DNA of 64,000 nt from Poseidonibacter lekithochrous (GCF_013283835.1 NZ_CP054052.1:682001-746000), one strand, 5' to 3'; positions 1 to 8,234 are shown, counted from the first letter of the stretch. Program-made: numbers and translations. Notes: generated by a model from the sequence alone, not told the origin.

Positions 1-632
1 TTAATCACTGAAATTGTATAGAATGTTTTTGAATTTTTAGCATCTAAAAAGATCGGTAAAATAGGTGCATTAGAGTTTTGTGCAAAGTTTAAAAAACCTT
101 TACTCCATGTTGGGTCTTTTATACCTTTAGATGTAGCTCGACTAACTTCTCCTGCTGGAAAAATGATAATAGCTTCTTCATTGTTTAATGCTTCATATAT
201 CTTTTTGATATCTTTTTTTGATTGTCTAATTTTGTAGTTATCAATTGGAATTAATAGTGAGTTTAATGCCTCAAAACCTACTAAAAAATCATTAGCTACA
301 ATTTTTACATCTTTTCTTACTTGTGAGATAAGTCTTAATAAACAAAGTGCATCTAATCCACCTAAAGGATGGTTCGCAATAATTACAACTTTACCAGAAC
401 TTGGAATGTTTTGTAAGTCATTACTAGATGTAGTATAGTCAAAATCAAAGTAATCTAAAACAGCATCAACAAACTCAAAACCTTTTAGATGAGAGTTTTG
501 TGTTAAAAACTTATTTATAGAATCTTCATGTACTATTTTTTTTGCAACTTTAAATAAAGACTTTTTTAAAAAATTTTGTTTCTTATTTATCTTTGGAAAC
601 TTTTTTTCAATCTCTTTTTGAACATCAATCAT
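1..632 (-). CDS. PlsC-like acyltransferase (hemolysin/OlsA type), 3' end missing
   Basis: Reading inward from an ATG at 630-632 gives 210 codons open to the left edge, so the C-terminus is outside the window. The start has a good ribosome-binding site (AAGGAGAAT). Residues 87-94 read NHPLGGLD, the acyltransferase His-Asp motif in the form typical of the putative-hemolysin/OlsA branch of glycerolipid acyltransferases, and residues 158-165 read FPAGEVSR, the second conserved block. The family transfers acyl groups to lysolipids or ornithine-type lipids at the inner membrane face; the exact substrate cannot be told from sequence. It is divergent from the DUF445 gene, and a repeat-rich spacer lies between them. 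Confidence 0.85.
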   Translation of the reverse strand, partial: MIDVQKEIEKKFPKINKKQNFLKKSLFKVAKKIVHEDSINKFLTQNSHLKGFEFVDAVLDYFDFDYTTSSNDLQNIPSSGKVVIIANHPLGGLDALCLLRLISQVRKDVKIVANDFLVGFEALNSLLIPIDNYKIRQSKKDIKKIYEALNNEEAIIIFPAGEVSRATSKGIKDPTWSKGFLNFAQNSNAPILPIFLDAKNSKTFYTISVI

Positions 633-655
633 ATATTCTCCTTGGTAAAATTGTA

Positions 656-700
656 GTTACCTTTGATTACAAAAAGGTAACAGTAACCTACCTAGGTAAC
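656..700. promoter_or_regulatory. Operator-like cluster of GTTACC/GGTAAC inverted repeats
   Basis: The spacer between two divergent genes holds a perfect 9-bp inverted repeat, GTTACCTTT (656-664) and AAAGGTAAC (673-681), followed by a second symmetric core, TACCTAGGTA (689-698), flanked by GTAACC and GGTAAC. The repetition of the same six bases in both orientations looks like a multi-site binding region for a dimeric regulator. It lies just upstream of the acyltransferase start and upstream of the DUF445 gene promoter. The binding protein is unknown. Confidence 0.5.
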
Positions 701-738
701 CATTCAGACTTTTTTAAAAAGTTTTCTTACGTAAGTTA

Positions 739-747
739 TGCTAAAAT
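739..747 (+). promoter_or_regulatory. Extended -10 promoter of DUF445 gene
   Basis: TGCTAAAAT forms an extended -10 box (TG at 739-740, TAAAAT at 742-747) 30 bases before the start codon, the usual promoter form in Campylobacterota. A 10-bp palindrome CTTACGTAAG (726-735) lies directly upstream. Confidence 0.5.
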
Positions 748-776
748 CCTCTTAATAAAAGAAGGGGATTTTACAA

Positions 777-1481
777 ATGAACAAATCTGACATTACAAAT
801 ATACTTACTGTTTTAATCATGGCTTATGGTTATTCAAACGGTAATGACACAATTTTTGCAATAGGGCTATTTGCACTTAGTGGAGCAGTTACAAATACGC
901 TTGCAATTCACATGCTTTTTGAAAAAGTACCGTATCTTTATGGGTCTGGGGTTATTGAGAGAAAGTTTGGGGCTTTTAAACAATCAATCCATAACTTACT
1001 TATGAATCAGTTTTTTACACCTGAGAACTTAAAAAAGTTTTTTCAAGATGAGGTTGACAGTGCTAAGAGTAAAATTGATTTTGAAAAAGTATTAAACAAA
1101 ACAGATTTTGAACCAGCTTATGATTCATTAAAAAGTGCAGTAATGGAATCATCATTTGGTGGAATGCTTGGTATGTTTGGTGGAGAGGCTGCATTAGAGC
1201 CTTTAAAAGAACCATTTACTAAAAAACTTCAAGCTTCTATTATTGAGATTTCAAATAGTGATTCTTTTCAAGCAGTATTATCTGAGTCATTAAAATCAGA
1301 TGATTTAAGTGAAGATATTCATAAAAAACTATCATCAATTGTAAATAAAAGATTAGATGAGTTAACTCCTATTATGATAAAAGAGATGATTCAAAAGATT
1401 ATCAGAGAACATCTTGGATGGCTAGTAGTTTGGGGTGCTGTTTTTGGTGGACTAATTGGATTTGTTTCAACTTTTCTTTAG
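777..1481 (+). CDS. DUF445 family membrane protein
   Basis: A 234-residue protein with a hydrophobic N-terminus (about 10-48) containing SGAVTNTLAIHMLFE, the conserved DUF445 block, a long helical middle, and a C-terminal membrane segment (about 213-233). DUF445 proteins (YheB-like) are membrane proteins of unknown role. A purine-rich ribosome-binding site (GAAGGGG) precedes the ATG. The gene stands alone between a divergent acyltransferase and a convergent operon, ending at a bidirectional terminator. Confidence 0.8.
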   Translation: MNKSDITNILTVLIMAYGYSNGNDTIFAIGLFALSGAVTNTLAIHMLFEKVPYLYGSGVIERKFGAFKQSIHNLLMNQFFTPENLKKFFQDEVDSAKSKIDFEKVLNKTDFEPAYDSLKSAVMESSFGGMLGMFGGEAALEPLKEPFTKKLQASIIEISNSDSFQAVLSESLKSDDLSEDIHKKLSSIVNKRLDELTPIMIKEMIQKIIREHLGWLVVWGAVFGGLIGFVSTFL

Positions 1482-1500
1482 AAGCCTAATCTAGGCTTCT
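1480..1500. terminator. Bidirectional terminator hairpin
   Basis: AGAAGCCTA and TAGGCTTCT form a 9-bp stem with a 3-base loop between two convergent genes. It overlaps the last base or two of each reading frame. Confidence 0.7.
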
Positions 1501-2236
1501 AATAATTTATATAAAGAAGTAAAGTACCAAGAAGTAAAATTAGAATACCTCCAAGTATCTCTAGAATAAAACTCTTGTTTTCTAGGAAACTATTTGTTTT
1601 TTTATTCAAAGAAATAGATAATATTCCTACTAAAGAAATAGTAAACCCCATACCAATACTCATAGAAATAGCTGCTAATACTCCTAATAAATACTGTTTT
1701 AACATAATACAAAAAAGTACAATAGTCATAACTCCAGGACAGGGAACTACTCCTGCACTAAAAGCAAGTGCATATTTACTTTTGTTTTTTTGAAGTTTTT
1801 GTTCTTTGTGTTTTCTTGAGAGGTAAGAAGATGTAATTATATAAAATCCTACTAGTATAATCATAGCTGCACTTATTTGCATAGTTATTTTAGAATAGTA
1901 ATTAAAGTTTTGTCGAAACATCGATTCTAAAATAAAATATATTCCAAATGTTAAAACAAGTGCTGAAATAGCATGAATTATAGATATTAAATAACCTAAA
2001 GAAAAGGCTTGAGAATAGGCATTTTTAGAAGTTGAAAAATAAAAAGCAACTAATGCTTTTCCATGTCCTGGTCCTGCTGCGTGAATAAGTCCATATAAAA
2101 AAGCTATACTTAAAACAAGTAAGGAAGCTGATAAGGTATTTTCGTCATTTATACTTCTTATTGTTGATGAGATATAACTGTTTATTTGAAATTGATATTG
2201 GATTATTTGTTTGATGAATTCATCATAAAAGTTCAT
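1499..2236 (-). CDS. NicO/RcnA-type nickel-cobalt transporter
   Basis: A 245-residue protein with about six membrane segments. Residues 52-60 (HAAGPGHGK) are the signature of the NicO/RcnA family of Ni/Co exporters, and VPCPG follows at 164-168. E. coli RcnA has a long histidine-rich cytoplasmic loop; here the equivalent loop (about 141-154) is short and lysine-rich, so metal sensing through that loop is absent. It is the last gene of a five-gene minus-strand run, one base after the DUF1007 gene, a very common pairing for this family. Metal specificity is inferred. Confidence 0.82.
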   Translation of the reverse strand: MNFYDEFIKQIIQYQFQINSYISSTIRSINDENTLSASLLVLSIAFLYGLIHAAGPGHGKALVAFYFSTSKNAYSQAFSLGYLISIIHAISALVLTFGIYFILESMFRQNFNYYSKITMQISAAMIILVGFYIITSSYLSRKHKEQKLQKNKSKYALAFSAGVVPCPGVMTIVLFCIMLKQYLLGVLAAISMSIGMGFTISLVGILSISLNKKTNSFLENKSFILEILGGILILLLGTLLLYINY

Positions 2237-2237
2237 G

Positions 2238-2753
2238 TTATTTTACTCCAAAGATAGTTGTTTTTAATTTATTTTGTTTTTCTTTTTTTATTCCATTTAT
2301 TTTTATATACTCTTTTTCAATCATCATTCCTACAAATAAATTTTCATCAAAAAAATCAATTTTCAAGTTTTTTAAATCTATGTTGTTTTGAATATCAAAA
2401 CTATAAATTAGACGATTGTCTTTAATAGATGCTTTAAATATTTTAGGTTCTATTCTTAGTTCTTTTTTATTTGAGTTAACACTCATGTAAAAGTTTTGTT
2501 TTTCAAGTGAGACAAAATAACTATCATAAATATAACTATTTTCATCTTTTTCAAACTTTCCATTTGCATTTTTATCAAGCTCCATAATTAACATCATTGA
2601 TGTCATTTCATCCAGAGTCCATTTGATATTGAATTTTTTTATTTTCTCATCTTTTATTTCAATTGTTGGTTCAACTTCAATAAAAGTATGAGGGTGAGCA
2701 AAGGCTTTTGTACTTATTAAAAATATAAAAAATATTGTGATGAAATATTTCAT
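2238..2753 (-). CDS. DUF1007 family periplasmic protein
   Basis: A 171-residue secreted protein. The N-terminus is a clear signal peptide (about 19 residues, ending KAFA) and the mature protein opens with HPHTF, the hallmark of DUF1007. An EF-hand-like acidic stretch (DKNANGKFEKDEN) follows. I start at the ATG at 2753 because an AGG motif overlapping the upstream stop codon precedes it at good spacing; an upstream in-frame ATG at 2780 lies inside the neighbouring gene and would spoil the signal peptide. DUF1007 genes usually travel with NicO transporters and probably handle metal in the periplasm. Confidence 0.85.
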   Translation of the reverse strand: MKYFITIFFIFLISTKAFAHPHTFIEVEPTIEIKDEKIKKFNIKWTLDEMTSMMLIMELDKNANGKFEKDENSYIYDSYFVSLEKQNFYMSVNSNKKELRIEPKIFKASIKDNRLIYSFDIQNNIDLKNLKIDFFDENLFVGMMIEKEYIKINGIKKEKQNKLKTTIFGVK

Positions 2754-2760
2754 TTCAAAC

Positions 2761-3042
2761 CTAAATAAAAATCTCTGCATTACTTACAATACATTTGCCA
2801 CCGTACTTTTTAATAAAGCTTTTTATTTCATCTTTTATAGTAAAAAATTTATCTTGAGTACAAACTGTAAATATATAATTGTTTGAGAAAACATCAGTAA
2901 TATCGTCACTTGATTTAAGACCATGCCCTCCACAACCTTCTATATCTTTTATAAGAGTATATGCTGTAATACTATTCTTTTTAAAAAGTTCAAGTAATCT
3001 ATTTGTATATGTTGATTCTATTATGATTTCTATTTTTTTCAT
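2761..3042 (-). CDS. PII-like protein, SbtB type
   Basis: A 93-residue protein with the compact beta-alpha-beta pattern of PII signalling proteins. The flexible-loop region (about 34-55) contains GCGGHGLKSS. It lies three bases downstream of the SbtA-like transporter gene, the standard position for SbtB, which binds adenine nucleotides and regulates the transporter. The protein ends at about the last beta strand and lacks the C-terminal CGPEGC redox loop of cyanobacterial SbtB, so redox regulation of that kind is not expected. The assignment rests on fold pattern and context. Confidence 0.75.
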   Translation of the reverse strand: MKKIEIIIESTYTNRLLELFKKNSITAYTLIKDIEGCGGHGLKSSDDITDVFSNNYIFTVCTQDKFFTIKDEIKSFIKKYGGKCIVSNAEIFI

Positions 3043-3045
3043 GTT

Positions 3046-4017
3046 CTAACTCCAAAATGTGTTTATGATGTAATAATATAAAGGGATTCCTATCGTGATA
3101 TTAAAAGGAAAAGTAACTGCCAAACTCAAAGGTAAATACAACCCTGGATTAGCTTGTGGTACTGATAATCGCATAGCAGCTGGAACTGCTATATATGAGG
3201 CTGAACCACTTAAAAGTGCTAAAAGAAATGCATCACCTTTTGAAAGTCCAAAAAAGGAAGCTAAAGCTATAGCAATACTTGCGTTAACTACTGGCATAAT
3301 AAGTGCAAAACTTATTAAAAATAGTCCTGCTTTTTTAAGTTCATATATTTTCCTAGCTGAAACTAATCCCATATCTAAAAGGAAAAAGGCTAAAAACCCT
3401 TTGAATAATGTACCAAAAAGTGGCTCCATTGAATGCCAACCTTTCTGCCCTGTACTCATACCAATAATAAGTGCTCCCATAAGTAGAAAAACAGAAGGGT
3501 TTAAAAAAGCTTCTTTTAAAATCTCATTCCATTTTGTTTTTTCATCACTTGATTCTTTTGTAAATATTGCTGCAAATACAAGTCCTATTACAATAGCAGG
3601 TGATTCCATTAGAGTCATAGCTGCAACCATATATCCACCATATTCTATATTTATAGTTTGTAAGTAGGTAATTCCCGTGATAAAAGTAACTGCACTAATT
3701 GAACCAAAAGTAGAAGCAATGGCTACAGAATTATAGGTATCAAGTTTAGTTTTTAGTATAAAGTAACTATAAATAGGAACTAAAATAGCCATAAAAACAG
3801 CAAGCCCTAATGCTTTTAAAACATCAAAACTAAGCCCACTTTTTGATAACTCATATCCTCCATGTAAACCAATAGCAATAAGTAAATACAATGAAAATAG
3901 TTTTGGTAGGGGTTGTGGTATAGTTAAATCAGATTTTAAAAATACAGCTAACATTCCTAAGAAAAAGAATAATATAGGTGGGTTTAAAATATTTTGTAAA
4001 ACTAAATCTAAACTCAT
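3046..4017 (-). CDS. SbtA-family sodium-dependent bicarbonate permease
   Basis: A 323-residue protein, hydrophobic throughout, with about ten membrane segments in two similar halves. Conserved stretches such as FLGMLAVFLKSDLTIPQPLPK near the start and GSASYIAVPAAMR near the end match the SbtA (formerly DUF897) family, which imports bicarbonate with sodium. The PII-like gene directly downstream supports the call. It follows hisI by four bases, so the two are probably cotranscribed. Carbon-fixing epsilonproteobacteria need bicarbonate for the reductive TCA cycle and for anaplerosis; which applies here is not visible. Confidence 0.85.
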   Translation of the reverse strand: MSLDLVLQNILNPPILFFFLGMLAVFLKSDLTIPQPLPKLFSLYLLIAIGLHGGYELSKSGLSFDVLKALGLAVFMAILVPIYSYFILKTKLDTYNSVAIASTFGSISAVTFITGITYLQTINIEYGGYMVAAMTLMESPAIVIGLVFAAIFTKESSDEKTKWNEILKEAFLNPSVFLLMGALIIGMSTGQKGWHSMEPLFGTLFKGFLAFFLLDMGLVSARKIYELKKAGLFLISFALIMPVVNASIAIALASFFGLSKGDAFLLALLSGSASYIAVPAAMRLSVPQANPGLYLPLSLAVTFPFNITIGIPLYYYIINTFWS

Positions 4018-4021
4018 CTTA

Positions 4022-4372
4022 TTAAATATTTTCCGTATGTTCTTTTTTTGTAACTTCTTCTAAATAAGGTCTAAAAAAACAAGATTTAGCCCCAGTATGA
4101 CATGCTGAGCCTCCAATTTGTTCTACTGTAGTAAGAATAGTGTCATAATCACAGTCTACTTTTAAATCAATTAGTTTTTGTATATGTCCACTGCTTTCAC
4201 CTTTTTTCCATATTCTATTTTTACTTCTTGAAAAGTAGTGAACAATTTTTGTTTCAACAGTTAGGTCTAGAGCTTCTTGATTCATATAACCAAGCATAAG
4301 TATTTCGTTTGTTCCATGCTCTTGTGTAATAACTGGAACTAAACCATTAGATTTTTTAAAATCAATATTCAT
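4022..4372 (-). CDS. hisI: Phosphoribosyl-AMP cyclohydrolase
   Basis: A 116-residue cytoplasmic enzyme that opens the adenine ring of phosphoribosyl-AMP, the third step of histidine synthesis. Recognisable blocks are MLGYMNQEAL near residue 27, FSRSKNRIWKKGESSGH near 48-64, the DCDYD metal/substrate block and the C-terminal SACHTG. Length fits the monofunctional form; there is no HisE domain. It heads the minus-strand operon with sbtA, unusual company for a histidine gene. A 19-bp inverted repeat lies just upstream, shared with divergent pyrC. Confidence 0.95.
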   Translation of the reverse strand: MNIDFKKSNGLVPVITQEHGTNEILMLGYMNQEALDLTVETKIVHYFSRSKNRIWKKGESSGHIQKLIDLKVDCDYDTILTTVEQIGGSACHTGAKSCFFRPYLEEVTKKEHTENI

Positions 4373-4383
4373 ATTTTATCCTT

Positions 4384-4444
4384 TTGCGACTAAGTTGCAT
4401 TTTGGTATCATAGCAAATCACTTTTAAATGCAACTTAGTTGCAA
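4384..4444. promoter_or_regulatory. 19-bp inverted repeat between hisI and pyrC
   Basis: TTGCGACTAAGTTGCATTT (4384-4402) and the complement of its partner (4426-4444) match at 18 of 19 positions, separated by 23 bases. Each arm is itself nearly symmetric: TGCAACTTAGTTGCA (4429-4443) is a perfect palindrome around a central base. This gives two dimer sites in one divergent promoter region, typical of regulator binding rather than termination. The regulator is not identifiable from sequence. Confidence 0.6.
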
Positions 4445-4473
4445 ATGATAATACAAAAAAGGATTTTAATAAT

Positions 4474-5490
4474 ATGAACAGTTTTATAATAAACTCACCA
4501 CTTGATATGCATCTTCATTTAAGGGACGATGATATGCTAAAACTTGTAGGACCATTTACTTCAAGACATTTTTCAGGGGCACTTATAATGCCAAATTTAC
4601 TTCCTCCTCTTACTACAAAAGAAGCTTTATTAGCATATAAAAATAGAATCAAAGAAGCATGTAAAGACGATGAGTTTGAGCCTTATGTAACAATATTTTT
4701 TCAAGTGGATTATTCTTATGAGTTTTTAATAGATATAAAAGATGAGATAATCGCAGTTAAGCTTTATCCATTTGGAGTAACTACAAATTCTGAGACTGGT
4801 GTATCATCTATGGATGTAGAAGTTTTAAGACCAACATTAGAATCAATGTCTAAACTTGGTATTCCTGTATGTATACATGGAGAAACAAAAGGTTTTGTAA
4901 TGGATAGAGAAAAAGAATTTCTACCTATATATGAATCTTTGGCTATTAATTTTCCAGATTTAAAAATCATAATGGAACATATTTCAAGTAAAGAATCAAT
5001 TGAATTACTTAAAAAATATGACAATCTTTATGCAACTCTTACTGTTCATCATTTGATGTTGACTTTAGATGATGTAACAGGTGGTATGCTAAATCCCCAT
5101 GCATTTTGTAAACCAATAGTTAAAAGACCTGAGGATAAAAAAGCTTTACAAGAATTAGCTTTAAATGCATATCCTAAAGTAATGTTTGGTTCAGACTCTG
5201 CACCACATAGAAAAGAAACAAAAGAGTGTGATGATGGAGCTGCGGGAATATTCTCATCTTCTATTGCTTTACAAGCATTAACACAACTTTTTGATGAGAA
5301 TGGAAAACTAGATAATTTAAATGCTTTTATAAGTTTAAATGCACAAAAAATCTATGGATTAAAACCTATTAATAAAAGTATAAAACTAATAAAAAAAGAT
5401 TTTGTAGTTCCATCGCAATATTCTTACAAGGAAGAGAGAGTTGTTCCACTATTTGCAGAACAAACCTTATCATGGAGTATTAATACTTAG
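4474..5490 (+). CDS. pyrC: Dihydroorotase
   Basis: A 338-residue class II dihydroorotase of pyrimidine synthesis, interconverting carbamoyl-aspartate and dihydroorotate. The zinc ligands are visible: HLHLR with His13 and His15, the probably carbamylated Lys96 in AVKLYPFG, His135 in CIHGE, His169 in MEHIS and the catalytic Asp241 in GSDSAPH. Length is normal for the E. coli-like class. An AAAGGA site precedes the ATG. The last four bases overlap the convergent response-regulator gene. Confidence 0.95.
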   Translation: MNSFIINSPLDMHLHLRDDDMLKLVGPFTSRHFSGALIMPNLLPPLTTKEALLAYKNRIKEACKDDEFEPYVTIFFQVDYSYEFLIDIKDEIIAVKLYPFGVTTNSETGVSSMDVEVLRPTLESMSKLGIPVCIHGETKGFVMDREKEFLPIYESLAINFPDLKIIMEHISSKESIELLKKYDNLYATLTVHHLMLTLDDVTGGMLNPHAFCKPIVKRPEDKKALQELALNAYPKVMFGSDSAPHRKETKECDDGAAGIFSSSIALQALTQLFDENGKLDNLNAFISLNAQKIYGLKPINKSIKLIKKDFVVPSQYSYKEERVVPLFAEQTLSWSINT

Positions 5491-6176
5491 TAAATTAATT
5501 TGTATCCAATTCCATATTCATTTTGAATAAGATCTTTTGGTATTTTTTTTCTTAAGTTTTTAATAGTGGTTTTTAATGCTTCATTTTTATCTTCATTAAA
5601 ATCATTCCAAAGTTCTAAACTTAAATCATCATAGCTTAGGATTCTATTTATGTTTTTTATAAAAGTTTGAAATAGTTTATTTTCATTTGGAGTTAAAGTC
5701 ACTATATTAGAATTGTGCTTTAGCTCACTTTTTTCTACATTCCAAAAATAATTATCACTGAAATGAAAATTATTCTCATTTATTACTTTAAAGTCAGTTA
5801 TCTCTTTTTTTAAAAGTAAAATAGTTTCTTCTAAATCTTTTCTATTAAGAGGTTTTATAAGATATTTTGTTAGTTTTAAACTAGTTGATTGTAATACTGT
5901 ATCTATATCAGATTTTGCTGTTAGCATTACTGCTTTTGTATTATGATCCTTTTCCCTTATCTTTTTTAATAGATTAAGTCCATTCATTTTAGGAAGATTT
6001 ACATCAATAAATATAATATCAGGTCTTTTATCTAGGTAAAGAACATATCCATCTTCTGCATTGAATACTGAATCTACATGTTTAAAATATCTTTTAAGTC
6101 TAGCTGTGACTCTTTGATTGATTTCTTTATCATCCTCTATGAATAGAACTTTGTAATCTAATAATTCATTATCCAT
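5487..6176 (-). CDS. OmpR-family response regulator
   Basis: A 229-residue regulator: receiver domain (about 8-120) with the phosphoacceptor Asp58 in FIDVNLPKMNG and the conserved Lys in YLIKPL, then a C-terminal winged-helix DNA-binding domain (about 135-229). It overlaps the end of the upstream sensor kinase gene by 8 bases, so the two are a cognate pair. Targets are unknown. Confidence 0.9.
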   Translation of the reverse strand: MDNELLDYKVLFIEDDKEINQRVTARLKRYFKHVDSVFNAEDGYVLYLDKRPDIIFIDVNLPKMNGLNLLKKIREKDHNTKAVMLTAKSDIDTVLQSTSLKLTKYLIKPLNRKDLEETILLLKKEITDFKVINENNFHFSDNYFWNVEKSELKHNSNIVTLTPNENKLFQTFIKNINRILSYDDLSLELWNDFNEDKNEALKTTIKNLRKKIPKDLIQNEYGIGYKLIY

Positions 6177-8052
6177 TTATATTTTCCTTTTGAAGTTCAA
6201 TACAAAAACAACTTCCATTTTCAATATTATCAATATATAAAGACCCATTCATTTTATTTTCAATAATCATTTTTGCAATATATAAACCTAAACCTGAACC
6301 TTCATTTTTATTTTTTGTTGTATAATAAGCGTTAAATACTTCATCTTTAACGCTTTCTTTTATTCCTCCAGCATTATCACTAATGTGTATTTTAATTGTC
6401 TTTTCATCACTAAATAAATTAATATTTATTATCGGGTTTTCAATTTTTCTTTCAATTAATACATCTTTTGCATTATTAATTATAATCAATAATGTTTGAG
6501 CAATATCACCTTTATTACCTTTTATAAATAGCTCTTTTTCAATATGGTGTTTAATACATATATTCTGATTTTCAAATGTCTTTTGAACAATAGAGATGGA
6601 ATTTAAAAGAATTTTATTTAAAAGAAATACTTCTTCTTTTTTATCAGTAGAAAAAAGATTTTTAAAATCATCTATTGTTGAAGACATATAGTTTGTAGTA
6701 TTTTCTATATGTAATAATTCTTTATCTAATTCTTGTGCATCCATATTTTTATTATTCTTGTATGTAATATCTTCAATAGCCATAACAGAGGCATTAATTT
6801 GAGATAAAGGCTGTCTCCATTGATGAGAAATAAAATCAATAGTTTCACTCATAATATTTATTTTTATAGATTGAACTTTTGTTGCATTTATGGCATCTTC
6901 TTTATCTTTATATACTTGTCTCATTTTGTATGTTAAAAGAATTGAAAATAAAATAGCTTCAATAGCACTTCCAATCATATTTCCATAGAATGTAATTTCA
7001 GTATATGGAAGTTTGGCTCTAAAAAAACTAATTGTAACTATTACACCTATAAAATTTGCACTAAATGCTAACAAAAAAAGTCCACTTAAAGGTAGCTTTT
7101 TAAAATAAATAATTAAACCTATGATAAAAATTGTAAATAAATTTGCAATATAAATAAAAGCTAAGTAACCAGTAACTTTAAATTTTAATTCGTATAAACC
7201 TACTCTTCCTAAAACTTCATATACTAAAGCAATAAGTAATATGAAAACAAAAACATTTAATATTCTATTATAGTTTTTAAATTGTAAAGTATCTTTATAT
7301 ACTGATTGAAAAAATAGAGTTGTAAACATAGGTAGAAAAACCATAAGAACATTTACAAATGCCCCAATACTAAATAAATCAAAATAGTATGCATATCCTC
7401 CATAAACATAAAAACTCCATGTTGCCATTGTTGTAACCAATAATGTATAGTATATATATTCTTTATTTGGAGTGAAAAGATATAAGAATAAATAGTATAT
7501 TCCTAAGGCTAATAAAATTCCAGTTAATATTACTAGAATAGCCGAAGACTTAGCGGCCTTTGCCATTACTTCAATTAAACTTCCATTATTTATTTCATAA
7601 TATATATTTGATCCGGCTGTCATATAAATATAAACTTCTATCTTTTCATTTGGAGAAATTTCATTGTTGTAAAGTAAAATATTTCCAATACGATGTTTAA
7701 CATCTGGATTTTTATATTTATTAAATGAAATATTTTGTTTTACTACTTTATTATTCTTAATTGTAAAAAAATGAACATCTTTCATAATATGAATATTTCT
7801 TAAGGAAAGATAGTTATCTTCTATTTTATTTGTTTTGTTAGTTATATTAACTTTTAGCCATAAAAACTTCTTTTTCCCAAATGTTTCTTTTCTTGAAGTT
7901 GGTAGAAACTCTTTGTCTAAAACTTGACTTATATCTTTATAATGAGTTTTATCGTCAAAAAATGAAACTTTATATTCTGCATGTAGCGAAGTGTAAAAAA
8001 TAAAAAATAATATTAAAAATAAAAAATGTTTATTGACTTTGAAAGTTTTTAT
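6169..8052 (-). CDS. 7TMR-DISM sensor histidine kinase, apparent ATA start
   Basis: The first canonical ATG is at 7785 (538 residues), but the frame stays open to about 8098 and the extra residues make sense. From an ATA codon at 8050-8052 the protein begins with a basic n-region and a hydrophobic stretch (FLFLILFFIFY) ending SLHA, a good signal peptide, then the beta-rich periplasmic DISMED2 domain (FLWLKVNITN, then IHIMKDVHFF). AAAAGG lies six bases before the ATA. The whole would be 627 residues: signal peptide, sensor domain, seven membrane segments, HisKA with HQWRQPL, and an ATPase domain with NNAKD, DNAGGI and GSGLGLY. It may use a rare start, carry a start mutation, or contain a base error. 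Confidence 0.75.
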   Translation of the reverse strand: MKTFKVNKHFLFLILFFIFYTSLHAEYKVSFFDDKTHYKDISQVLDKEFLPTSRKETFGKKKFLWLKVNITNKTNKIEDNYLSLRNIHIMKDVHFFTIKNNKVVKQNISFNKYKNPDVKHRIGNILLYNNEISPNEKIEVYIYMTAGSNIYYEINNGSLIEVMAKAAKSSAILVILTGILLALGIYYLFLYLFTPNKEYIYYTLLVTTMATWSFYVYGGYAYYFDLFSIGAFVNVLMVFLPMFTTLFFQSVYKDTLQFKNYNRILNVFVFILLIALVYEVLGRVGLYELKFKVTGYLAFIYIANLFTIFIIGLIIYFKKLPLSGLFLLAFSANFIGVIVTISFFRAKLPYTEITFYGNMIGSAIEAILFSILLTYKMRQVYKDKEDAINATKVQSIKINIMSETIDFISHQWRQPLSQINASVMAIEDITYKNNKNMDAQELDKELLHIENTTNYMSSTIDDFKNLFSTDKKEEVFLLNKILLNSISIVQKTFENQNICIKHHIEKELFIKGNKGDIAQTLLIIINNAKDVLIERKIENPIININLFSDEKTIKIHISDNAGGIKESVKDEVFNAYYTTKNKNEGSGLGLYIAKMIIENKMNGSLYIDNIENGSCFCIELQKENING

Positions 8053-8234
8053 AGTAGGCCTTTTAATTTGTTTGTTTGATGAACTATATAAAAAAGTTCA
8101 TTATTTTTTCTTTAAATAGTATTTGTTCTTAATAATTAAGAATAAAATATTAAATATGTTAAAATACATTTACTTAAAATAAATAAAGATAAAAAGTTTC
8201 CCTTTTTAGGGTTAGTATTAAGGATTATTAAATA

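Noticed and set aside
593-790. Plus-strand 65-codon frame over the acyltransferase start
   Set aside because: It overlaps the N-terminus and ribosome-binding site of the acyltransferase on the other strand and runs through the GTTACC operator-like repeats; no ribosome-binding site of its own.
3095-3667. 190-codon plus-strand frame inside sbtA
   Set aside because: It is antisense to a clear SbtA transporter, and its Lys/Ala/Ser/Pro-rich composition is what the complement of membrane-protein codons gives.
8190-8215. Small CCCTTTTTAGGG hairpin before the gene at 8235
   Set aside because: Stem too short and no T-run or gene end nearby; may be chance in AT-rich DNA.
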